Part shown: positions 1-5,242 of the stretch, one piece after another
Layout: each line of letters starts with the position of its first letter
Numbering within the stretch: position 1 is the first letter of the stretch
Assembly: GCA_027450125.1 (NCBI GenBank)
Contig: DAIDKG010000243.1
Span: 1-5,242 of the forward strand
Length of the DNA: 5,242 nucleotides
Source of the DNA: Bordetella sp.
GTDB lineage: Bacteria; Pseudomonadota; Gammaproteobacteria; Burkholderiales; Burkholderiaceae_B
Reading direction: 5' to 3'
The notes under the pieces: generated by a model
What the model saw: the letters and a program-made list of their open reading frames with translations, nothing else
The model's database searches: none
What the model was told of the DNA's origin: nothing
Program-made: the position numbers and the translations under genes

Positions 1-527
1 TGCGCGAGGCCGATCTGGACTGGTCGCGCGTGTGGATCACGCTGGTGGACGAGCGCATGGTGTCCCCGGATCATGCCGACAGCAATGAGCGCCTGGTGCG
101 CGAACATTTGCTGGCCGGCCGCGCCGCGGCGGCGCGCTTCGCCGGTCTGGCGCGCGACCCGGCCGATATCGCAGGCTCGGTGGCAGCCGCCAATGACGCG
201 GCGCGTCCGATCACCGTCGCCCTGCTCGGCATGGGCGAAGACGGCCATACCGCGTCGCTGTTCCCGGGCGCGCCGGAGCTGGCGTCCGGACTCGATCCGG
301 CCAACCCGGCCCACTATCTGGCGGTGACGCCGCCGGCTGCGCCGCATGCCCGCATCAGCCTGACGCTGTCGGCGCTGCTGCAGTCGCGGCTGTTGGTGCT
401 GGCCATCGCCGGCCCGGCCAAGCGGCGCGTGTTCGATGCCGCCAGCGCCACGCTTGCTTGCGACCTGCCCATCAGCGTCCTGATCCATCAGACTCGCACG
501 CCTCTCAACGTGTATTGGGCGCCTTGA
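1..527 (+). CDS. pgl: 6-phosphogluconolactonase, C-terminal part (5' end outside window)
   Basis: Hydrolyses 6-phosphoglucono-delta-lactone to 6-phosphogluconate, the second step of the oxidative pentose phosphate and Entner-Doudoroff routes, in the cytoplasm. The reading frame is open from the left edge (first whole codon at 3), giving 174 residues before the TGA at 525-527. Family members are about 230-240 residues, so roughly the first quarter is missing. Visible family signatures are VDERMV followed by SNERLVREHLL near the start of the visible part, the active-site block GMGEDGHTASLFPG (its His is the expected catalytic residue), and the C-terminal NVYWAP ending. The GTG at 30 is internal, because the frame continues upstream as READLDWSR, and is not the true start. 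The stop is 5 bases before the HexR-type regulator gene, which points to co-transcription and perhaps translational coupling. A zwf gene upstream would be typical but cannot be seen. Identification is firm. Confidence 0.93.
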   Translation, partial: READLDWSRVWITLVDERMVSPDHADSNERLVREHLLAGRAAAARFAGLARDPADIAGSVAAANDAARPITVALLGMGEDGHTASLFPGAPELASGLDPANPAHYLAVTPPAAPHARISLTLSALLQSRLLVLAIAGPAKRRVFDAASATLACDLPISVLIHQTRTPLNVYWAP

Positions 528-532
528 CCTTC

Positions 533-1387
533 ATGAACGCATCCATGCTCGAGCGCATCAAAAGCCAGTCCGAATCGCTGTCCGCCGCCGAACGCAAGGT
601 GTCCGAACTGGTGCTCGGCCAGCCGAACCAGGTGATCCAGGCCACGGTGGCCGACATCGCCCAAAAGGCTGGCGTGAGCCAACCCACGGTGATCCGGTTC
701 TGCCGTTCGCTGGGTTGCACGGGCTTGCCCGATTTCAGGCTGAAGCTGGCCGGCAGCCTGGTTGCTGGTGTGCCGTATGTGCATTCGAGCGTGAGGCCGG
801 GCGATCCGACCTCGGAGTTGTCGGCCAAGGTCTTCGACAATGCCGTGTCAGCGTTGCTCAAGTGCCGCAACGATGTCAGCCCGGCCATGCTCGACGCAGC
901 GATCGGGCTGCTGGCCAAGGCGCGTCGCATCGAGTTCTACGGCCTGGGCAACTCGGGGATCATCGCGGCCGACGCCCAGCACAAGTTCTTCCGTTTTGAC
1001 ATCCCGGCCGTTTCCTACGCCGATCCCCATGTGCAGGCCATGGCCGCCTCGCTCCTGGGACCGCGCGACGTGCTGGTGGCGATTTCCACTTCCGGGCGCT
1101 CCAGCGAGCTACTGGACGCGGTGGAAATCGCGCGATCGAATCGCTGCCCGGTGGTGGCGATCACTTCATCCGGCACGCCGCTGGCGCGCCTGGCCACCGT
1201 GCCGCTGTTGGCCGATACTCAGGAAGATACGGAGATCTACAGTCCCATGCTCTCGCGCATCGTGCACCTGGTGATGATCGACGTGCTGGCCGTCGGCGTG
1301 GCGCTCAAGCATGGTCCAGGCCTGAGCGCCACGCTGGAAAAGACCAAGCGCAGCCTCAAGCGCCGGCGCCAGCGCGCCGACGCCTGA
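533..1387 (+). CDS. hexR: RpiR-family transcriptional regulator, HexR type
   Basis: DNA-binding regulator of hexose phosphate catabolism. Known HexR proteins repress zwf/edd/eda-type genes and release DNA on binding 2-keto-3-deoxy-6-phosphogluconate. The protein is 284 residues, close to the roughly 289 of E. coli HexR, and collinear with it. The N-terminal RpiR helix-turn-helix covers about residues 1-77 (recognition part AGVSQPTVIRFCRSLG, 46-61), followed by PDFRLKLAGSL. The SIS sugar-phosphate isomerase-like domain spans about 128-255, with phosphosugar-binding loops GLGNSG (137-142) and ISTSGRSSE (184-192). ITSSGTPLA (210-218) and EDTEIYSPMLSR (231-242) also match HexR. The tail KRSLKRRRQR is unusually basic. 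I chose the ATG at 533; the frame is open back to 458, but that stretch overlaps pgl and has no family resemblance. An ATG at 545 (MLERIKSQ) is a possible alternative. Neither start has a clear Shine-Dalgarno, consistent with coupling to pgl. Membership in RpiR is certain and the HexR assignment is strong, but the effector is inferred. Confidence 0.88.
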   Translation: MNASMLERIKSQSESLSAAERKVSELVLGQPNQVIQATVADIAQKAGVSQPTVIRFCRSLGCTGLPDFRLKLAGSLVAGVPYVHSSVRPGDPTSELSAKVFDNAVSALLKCRNDVSPAMLDAAIGLLAKARRIEFYGLGNSGIIAADAQHKFFRFDIPAVSYADPHVQAMAASLLGPRDVLVAISTSGRSSELLDAVEIARSNRCPVVAITSSGTPLARLATVPLLADTQEDTEIYSPMLSRIVHLVMIDVLAVGVALKHGPGLSATLEKTKRSLKRRRQRADA

Positions 1388-1406
1388 TCGGCCTACTGGC
1401 GCGCTG
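1370..1406. terminator. Inverted repeat between convergent hexR and queF, possible bidirectional terminator
   Basis: A perfect 9-base inverted repeat, CAGCGCGCC (1370-1378) and GGCGCGCTG (1398-1406), encloses a 19-base loop. The hexR stop (TGA, 1385-1387) and the queF stop (complement of 1393-1395) both lie in the loop. The loop could form an inner GCC/GGC pairing (1382-1384 with 1390-1392). There is no T-run on either side, so it is not a classical intrinsic terminator. In GC-rich DNA such a repeat can also arise by chance. Confidence 0.35.
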
Positions 1407-2232
1407 TGCGGGCGCCGCCGATGCGCGCGCCCGGCGCGGTGCTGCGCCAGGGGTTGATGTCCAGCCCGCCGCGCCGCGTGTAGCGGGCGTAGACGGTCAG
1501 TTCCGACGGCGCGCAGGCGCGCATGATGTCGCTGTGGATCTGTTCGACGCAATGCTCGTGAAAGCCTGCATGCTGACGAAAGGACACGATGTACTTGAGC
1601 AGGGCTGCGTGATCGATGGCGCGGCCCCGGTAGCGTATTTGCAGGCTGCCCCAGTCGGGCTGGCCGGTGACCGGGCAGTTGGACTTGAGCAGGCGCGACA
1701 CCAGCGTCTCCTGGACGATGTCGCCGTCGCGCGAACCGGGCGCGTGGCGCAGCAGTTCGGGCGCGGGCTGGTAGGTGTCGATGGCGACATCGAGCGCATC
1801 CAGATCCATGCCCTCGAGTTCTGCGATGGCCTGCGCCGCGAAGTCGCGGGGCATGATCAGATCCAGCCCGATCGGTGAGCCGGCAGCGGCGCCGATGTCC
1901 CGGGCAAGCCGTTCACGCAGGACGGTTTCGTCGTCCAGCCGGGTCTGGTTGAAGGAATTCAGATAGAGCTTGAACGATTTGGACTCGATCAGCCGGGGAC
2001 TGTCGGCCGGGATGGTGAAAACGGCCATGGCGACCTGCGGCTTGCCCTTGGCGTTCAGCCACGAGAGCTCGTAGGCCGTCCAGATGTCGGCGCCGCGAAA
2101 TGGCAGCGTCGCCGCCGCGCCCAGGCCCAGGGCAGCGCGGTTGGCCGCGCGCTCGATGGGAAAGAGCAGGGCGGGATCGTATTGGGCCGGATAGGCGACA
2201 TTGTGGCCCAGCGGGGCGTCAGTCAAAGACAT
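1393..2232 (-). CDS. queF: NADPH-dependent 7-cyano-7-deazaguanine reductase
   Basis: Reduces the nitrile of preQ0 to the amine preQ1 with two NADPH, the step before insertion into tRNA during queuosine biosynthesis, in the cytoplasm. At 279 residues it is the long, bimodular QueF of the E. coli type (282 residues) rather than the short unimodular type. Visible motifs are the QueF signature ESKSFKLYLNSFNQT (83-97), the active-site SNCPVTGQPDWG with Cys186 as the thioimide-forming nucleophile and Asp193 as the proton donor, FHEHCVEQIHSD (224-235) with the substrate-binding His225/Glu226, and RYTRRGGLDINPWRS near the C-terminus. The Cys-Asp and Cys-His spacing equals that of E. coli QueF (Cys190, Asp197, His229). 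The ATG at 2232 begins MSLTDAPLG. A TTG three codons upstream extends the frame but is less likely. There is no good Shine-Dalgarno at either. It is transcribed alone, convergent to hexR and divergent from aceA, and no other queuosine gene is in the window. Confidence 0.96.
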   Translation of the reverse strand: MSLTDAPLGHNVAYPAQYDPALLFPIERAANRAALGLGAAATLPFRGADIWTAYELSWLNAKGKPQVAMAVFTIPADSPRLIESKSFKLYLNSFNQTRLDDETVLRERLARDIGAAAGSPIGLDLIMPRDFAAQAIAELEGMDLDALDVAIDTYQPAPELLRHAPGSRDGDIVQETLVSRLLKSNCPVTGQPDWGSLQIRYRGRAIDHAALLKYIVSFRQHAGFHEHCVEQIHSDIMRACAPSELTVYARYTRRGGLDINPWRSTAPGARIGGARTARQ

Positions 2233-2262
2233 GTGAAGCAAAAGGAAGCGGACAGGCTTTGC

Positions 2263-2268
2263 ATTGTA
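2263..2268 (-). promoter_or_regulatory. Candidate queF -10 box
   Basis: Read on the minus strand the sequence is TACAAT, a 5/6 match to the sigma70 -10 consensus. It would start transcription about 24 bases before the queF ATG. At the normal 16-18-base distance the -35 region (around 2285-2292) is a poor match, and it overlaps the GC-rich hairpin at 2274-2287. The promoter is therefore either weak or activator-dependent, or wrongly placed. Confidence 0.35.
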
Positions 2269-2273
2269 AGAGC

Positions 2274-2287
2274 CCCGCCTGCGCGGG
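2274..2287. repeat. GC-rich hairpin resembling a REP-type core
   Basis: CCCGC (2274-2278), loop CTGC, GCGGG (2283-2287). The core and its flank, CCCGCCTGCGCGGG followed by TATCCGGAC, look like the dispersed intergenic REP-type elements of many proteobacteria, whose core is often CCCGC(C)TGCGCGGG followed by AATGAC or similar. Only one copy is in the window, so repetitive status cannot be judged here. It could be a chance GC-rich hairpin in the queF upstream region. Confidence 0.35.
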
Positions 2288-2465
2288 TATCCGGACTCTC
2301 TTGCCGCTGAAGGGGCGGGCCGAGGTGGCGTGTCGGATTAACGCTACACCGGTTTGCCGCCGGAGCCGGAAAACGTGCGTGATTTTTCCGGGTGGCTCGT
2401 TTGTTTGATGAAAAACGATCGAAATTTCGGATTGTGAAAATCGGGAACCGGCATCCGAAAACTTG

Positions 2466-2480
2466 TGGTGCCATGCACCA
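2466..2480. promoter_or_regulatory. Palindrome upstream of aceA, candidate operator
   Basis: A perfect inverted repeat TGGTGC-CAT-GCACCA (6-base arms, 3-base centre). A second dyad, ATGCAT, sits at 2484-2489, and the shared ATGCA pentamer recurs at 2473-2477 and 2484-2488, an 11-base step or about one helical turn. The element lies 30-45 bases upstream of the AT-rich promoter block and about 170 bases upstream of the aceA ATG, a position that suits an activator or dimeric repressor. I cannot name the regulator: it does not resemble the HexR operator I know (TGTAGT-type half sites). Confidence 0.45.
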
Positions 2481-2489
2481 TTTATGCAT

Positions 2490-2570
2490 TTTACGAAGCT
2501 GAAAGTCATTTCACTATATAAAATAACTTCTATAAATAATTGATTAATATAGAAAAAATATTTCTCTTTT
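2490..2570 (+). promoter_or_regulatory. AT-rich aceA promoter region with CTATA repeats
   Basis: Positions 2511-2570 contain only 8 G or C in 60 bases, against GC-rich DNA on both sides. CTATA occurs at 2514-2518 and 2530-2534 (16-base step), and the reverse element ATATAG occurs at 2547-2552. Candidate -10 boxes are TATAAA (2531-2536) and TATAGA (2548-2553). Candidate -35 boxes are TTCACT (2510-2515) and TTTACG (2490-2495). No pair has both a good match and 16-18-base spacing, so the exact start site is undecided. The AT block could equally serve as an UP element or a binding site for a nucleoid protein. Confidence 0.5.
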
Positions 2571-2598
2571 TGGCCGAGAAAAAACTTGCTGCGATGCC

Positions 2599-2624
2599 AG
2601 AATGAATCGTGCTTTTTTCATTCT
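2599..2624 (+). promoter_or_regulatory. AU-rich leader hairpin before the aceA ribosome binding site
   Basis: A perfect 8-base inverted repeat, AGAATGAA (2599-2606) and TTCATTCT (2617-2624), has a 10-base loop (TCGTGCTTTT). It lies 9 bases before the aceA Shine-Dalgarno and, if transcription starts in the AT-rich block, within the 5' leader. The stem is AU-rich and so weak. It could affect mRNA stability or ribosome access, or instead be a protein-binding dyad in the DNA. Confidence 0.35.
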
Positions 2625-2633
2625 TACCAACCA

Positions 2634-2640
2634 AGAGGAG
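2634..2640 (+). promoter_or_regulatory. Strong Shine-Dalgarno for aceA
   Basis: AGAGGAG ends 7 bases before the ATG at 2648. This decides the start in favour of MNHRQAE over the in-frame upstream codon at 2609 and over the GTG at 2645 that directly precedes the ATG. Confidence 0.85.
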
Positions 2641-2647
2641 CTTTGTG

Positions 2648-3973
<1,326 letters not shown>

Positions 3974-3992
3974 TCCGCGCGCCGGCACAAAT

Positions 3993-4024
3993 AAAAATGG
4001 CCGCGTATCGACGCGGCCATTTTT
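3993..4024. terminator. Bidirectional intrinsic terminator between aceA and yccA
   Basis: A perfect 14-base inverted repeat (3993-4006 and 4011-4024) has a GC-rich core ATGGCCGCGT / ACGCGGCCAT and a 4-base ATCG loop. The outer arms are five A on the left and five T on the right, so a T-run follows the stem on both strands. It starts 19 bases after the aceA stop and ends 13 bases from the yccA stop, serving both converging genes. Confidence 0.93.
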
Positions 4025-4037
4025 CTTGCCGGGGCTT

Positions 4038-4760
4038 TTAGTTGCGGTTGTTGCCGGTGAAGGCGCTCAACAGCATCAGCAGGTTGGCAAAGACGTTGTA
4101 GACGTCGAGGTAGACGGCCAGGGTGGCGGTGACGTAGTTGGTTTCGCCGCCGTTGATGATGCGCTGCAGGTCGACCAGCATGAAAGCCGAGAAGATCACG
4201 ATGGCCAGCACCGAGACGGTAAGCATGAGCGCCGGCAGGTGCAGGAAGATATTGGCCAGGCTGGCGACCAGGATGACCATGACGCCGGCGAACAGCCATT
4301 TGCCCAGGCTGTTGGAGAGGTCGCGCTTGACGGTGCTGGCCAGCGAGGCCATGGCGCCGAACACGATGGCGGTGCCGCCGAAGGCCGTCATGATCAGTTG
4401 GGGGCCGTTGTTTCCGCTCAGGACGAAGCCCAGCAGCTGCGACAGCATGACACCCATGAAGAAGGTGAAGACCAGCAGCAGTGCCACGCCCAGGGCGCTG
4501 TTCTTGTTGCGCTGGATGCCGAACATGAGCCCGAATGCGCCGATCAGGAAGACGATGGCGGTGGTGCCGGGGCTGGCGGCCATGGCCTGGTTCAGTCCCA
4601 GGGACAGGGCCAGGGCGGCGCCCAGCACGGTCGGGATCATGGACAGGGCAAGCAGCCAGTAGGTGTTGCGCAGCACGCGGTTGCGGACCACCTCGCCCGG
4701 CGCACCGGCGTACGCGTCGGTACCGGAACGGTTGAAGGGGGAAGGACGGAAATCGTTCAT
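4038..4760 (-). CDS. yccA: Bax inhibitor-1 family inner-membrane protein, YccA type
   Basis: Integral membrane protein of the BI-1/TMBIM family. E. coli YccA binds the FtsH-HflKC protease complex and is both its substrate and its inhibitor, protecting SecY; the same role is inferred here. The 240-residue protein has a polar N-terminus (1-25) and seven hydrophobic segments at about 33-54, 66-82, 88-113, 121-143, 155-173, 176-196 and 213-235. Matches to E. coli YccA include VLRNTYWLL (29-37), GLMFG (77-81), GGTAIVF (128-134), ANIFLHLPAL (169-178) and the hallmark IINGGETNYVTATLAVYLDVYNVF (start 201). Unlike E. coli YccA it keeps acidic residues at Asp197 (VDLQRII) and Asp219 (YLDVYN), the positions of the pH-sensing aspartate pair in the YetJ branch. 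The ATG at 4760 is preceded by AGAGGA with 6-base spacing, so the start is secure. It converges on aceA and lies 138 bases downstream of the small gene at 4899, probably with its own promoter. Confidence 0.9.
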   Translation of the reverse strand: MNDFRPSPFNRSGTDAYAGAPGEVVRNRVLRNTYWLLALSMIPTVLGAALALSLGLNQAMAASPGTTAIVFLIGAFGLMFGIQRNKNSALGVALLLVFTFFMGVMLSQLLGFVLSGNNGPQLIMTAFGGTAIVFGAMASLASTVKRDLSNSLGKWLFAGVMVILVASLANIFLHLPALMLTVSVLAIVIFSAFMLVDLQRIINGGETNYVTATLAVYLDVYNVFANLLMLLSAFTGNNRN

Positions 4761-4766
4761 GGTGGT

Positions 4767-4772
4767 TCCTCT
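4767..4772 (-). promoter_or_regulatory. Shine-Dalgarno of yccA
   Basis: AGAGGA on the minus strand, 6 bases before the ATG at 4760-4758, supports this start and the full 240-residue product. Confidence 0.75.
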
Positions 4773-4797
4773 AGGAGGGTGCGAATGAAAGCGGGTC

Positions 4798-4810
4798 GGG
4801 CAAAATGCCC
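4798..4810. promoter_or_regulatory. Small inverted repeat in the yccA leader
   Basis: GGGCA-AAA-TGCCC on the plus strand (5-base arms, 3-base centre), about 40 bases upstream of the yccA ATG. The flanks (GCGGG to the left, CCTGC to the right) can extend the pairing imperfectly. No T-run follows on either strand, so it is not an obvious terminator of the upstream genes. It may be an operator or leader hairpin, or chance. Confidence 0.25.
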
Positions 4811-4819
4811 TCCTGCTTT

Positions 4820-4828
4820 AGTTTAGCA
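4820..4828 (-). promoter_or_regulatory. Candidate extended -10 for yccA
   Basis: On the minus strand this reads TGCTAAACT, a TGn motif joined to a 4/6 -10 box. No good -35 lies 16-18 bases upstream, which an extended -10 can tolerate. It would give a leader of about 50 bases containing the inverted repeat at 4798-4810. The gap of 138 bases after the upstream gene is the main argument for a promoter here; the exact box is uncertain. Confidence 0.25.
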
Positions 4829-4898
4829 GTATGCCTGACAGTATCCTTAAATTCCACTGAATCCTGCCGCAAGAAGGATGAGGGTATTACGGCCGATT

Positions 4899-5153
4899 TC
4901 AACCCGGCCGGATCCGGGACATGGCCCGGGCCAGTATGGCGGGCAGCTCGGCCTCGAGCCGTTCGCGCAGCACGACGGCTGCCTCGTCCACGGCGGTCCT
5001 GATGGCTTGCTCCAGGTCTGCCTGCAGGGCAGCGCGCAGGACCGCTTCGGGGATGGTCCCGGTCGCAGGCGTGGCCGGAGTGTCCAGGACGGGAATGTCG
5101 GCCTCGGCGCGCTGCGTCAGGGTGGGGATGCCGTCGGTAAGGTATTGGGGCAT
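4899..5153 (-). CDS. Small hypothetical protein downstream of holC (DUF2486-like)
   Basis: Function unknown. The 84-residue acidic, alanine-rich protein has two short related motifs near the N-terminus, GIPTLT (8-13) and DIPVLD (19-24), then a Pro/Thr linker (25-34) and a predicted long amphipathic helix (about 35-80) rich in Ala, Leu, Glu and Arg. There is no signal peptide or membrane segment. The I-P-(T/V)-L motifs and position after holC recall the short DUF2486 proteins of Burkholderiales; this is from memory and moderate in confidence. The ATG at 5153 has GGAGA 7 bases upstream, inside the end of holC, and follows the holC TGA by 2 bases, so translation is probably coupled. The helix could support a role as a binding partner, but nothing here shows the target. 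Confidence 0.75.
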   Translation of the reverse strand: MPQYLTDGIPTLTQRAEADIPVLDTPATPATGTIPEAVLRAALQADLEQAIRTAVDEAAVVLRERLEAELPAILARAMSRIRPG

Positions 5154-5155
5154 GG

Positions 5156-5242
5156 TCAGTCTCCGGTCTGGGCCAGGTCGTGGCTGTGCAGGTCGTGGCC
5201 GGCCGCCTGGTAGGCACGCCAGCGCTGGCGCGCCGCCTGGCG
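5156..5242 (-). CDS. holC: DNA polymerase III chi subunit, C-terminal fragment (5' end outside window)
   Basis: The frame enters from the right edge and ends at TGA (complement of 5156-5158), giving 28 residues: RQAARQRWRAYQAAGHDL, then HSHDLAQTGD. This matches the end of E. coli HolC, where KQLARERYKAYRVAGFNL precedes a short variable tail. Chi joins psi in the clamp-loader complex and contacts the C-terminus of SSB, linking the polymerase III holoenzyme to single-stranded DNA. Only about a fifth of the roughly 140-150-residue protein is visible, so the call rests on one C-terminal motif plus the DUF2486-like gene immediately downstream. The two genes are 2 bases apart and clearly one transcription unit. 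Confidence 0.78.
   Translation of the reverse strand, partial: RQAARQRWRAYQAAGHDLHSHDLAQTGD

Larger units (their letters stand above)
2233..2647. other. Divergent intergenic region between queF and aceA
   Basis: This 415-base stretch holds no credible gene. Small frames crossing it (for example minus-strand 2219-2509) show no recognisable family and run across compositional boundaries. The left half (about 2233-2400) has the genome's usual GC-rich composition and holds the REP-like hairpin and the candidate queF -10. The right half turns sharply AT-rich and holds the aceA control elements listed separately. The long leader suggests that aceA, not queF, is the regulated gene here. Confidence 0.8.

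Noticed and set aside
458..532. Extended N-terminus for the HexR-type regulator
   Set aside because: The extra 25 residues overlap pgl coding sequence and do not match HexR, whose family start (MNxLERI-like) corresponds to the ATG at 533 or 545.
2219..2509. Small minus-strand frames (96 and 88 codons) in the queF-aceA gap
   Set aside because: No family resemblance, they run through the AT/GC composition switch and the palindrome, and have no convincing ribosome binding site.
2571..2590. TGGCCGAG...TTGCT upstream of aceA as a sigma54 promoter
   Set aside because: The GG and GC dinucleotides are separated by 14 bases instead of the required 10, so sigma54 recognition is not expected.
4026..4826. 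A 266-codon plus-strand frame over yccA
   Set aside because: Low-complexity Gly/Gln/Asp/His-rich translation with no family. It is antisense to a clear seven-helix protein and crosses its ribosome binding site.
4861..4879. ATCCT...AGGAT inverted repeat after the small hypothetical gene, as its terminator
   Set aside because: Only 5-base arms with a 9-base loop and no following T-run; too weak to call.
4771..5217. A 148-codon minus-strand frame overlapping holC and the small hypothetical gene
   Set aside because: Arg/Pro/Ala-rich shadow frame. The holC ending and the 84-residue frame with its Shine-Dalgarno account for this DNA better.

Overview
This window looks like ordinary chromosomal DNA from a GC-rich betaproteobacterium, most likely in the order Burkholderiales and perhaps the Alcaligenaceae (Bordetella/Achromobacter type). 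That placement is inferred from strong GC bias in the coding regions, from the protein sequences, and from a short IPTLT/IPVLD-type protein next to holC. It is not proven. I see no mobile element, CRISPR array, tRNA or rRNA.

Layout, left to right. (1) Positions 1-1387, plus strand: the end of a 6-phosphogluconolactonase gene (pgl) runs into a HexR-type RpiR-family regulator gene only 5 bases later. This is probably the tail of a central sugar-metabolism operon whose earlier genes lie outside the window. (2) Positions 1393-2232, minus strand: queF, the nitrile reductase of queuosine biosynthesis. It converges on hexR with a 5-base gap, and both stop codons sit in the loop of a 9-bp inverted repeat. 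(3) Positions 2233-2647: a 415-base divergent intergenic region with no credible gene. Its queF side carries a GC-rich REP-like hairpin and a -10-like box. Its aceA side carries a 15-base palindrome, a strikingly AT-rich block with repeated CTATA elements, an AU-rich leader hairpin and a strong ribosome binding site. (4) Positions 2648-3973, plus strand: aceA, isocitrate lyase, complete, with no malate synthase or aceK gene in the window. (5) Positions 3993-4024: a textbook bidirectional terminator shared by aceA and the converging yccA. (6) Positions 4038-4760, minus strand: a seven-helix Bax-inhibitor-1 protein of the YccA type. (7) Positions 4899-5242, minus strand: a small conserved-looking hypothetical protein, and upstream of it the last 28 codons of holC (DNA polymerase III chi subunit), separated by 2 bases.

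The genes do not form one pathway. pgl/hexR and aceA both belong to central carbon metabolism (oxidative hexose phosphate route and glyoxylate shunt). queF is tRNA modification, yccA is membrane protein quality control, and holC is replication. HexR regulators in gammaproteobacteria also control glyoxylate-shunt genes, so aceA control by the neighbouring HexR is worth testing, but I see no clear HexR operator at aceA. I found no convincing undescribed system. The most informative non-coding material is the aceA upstream region.
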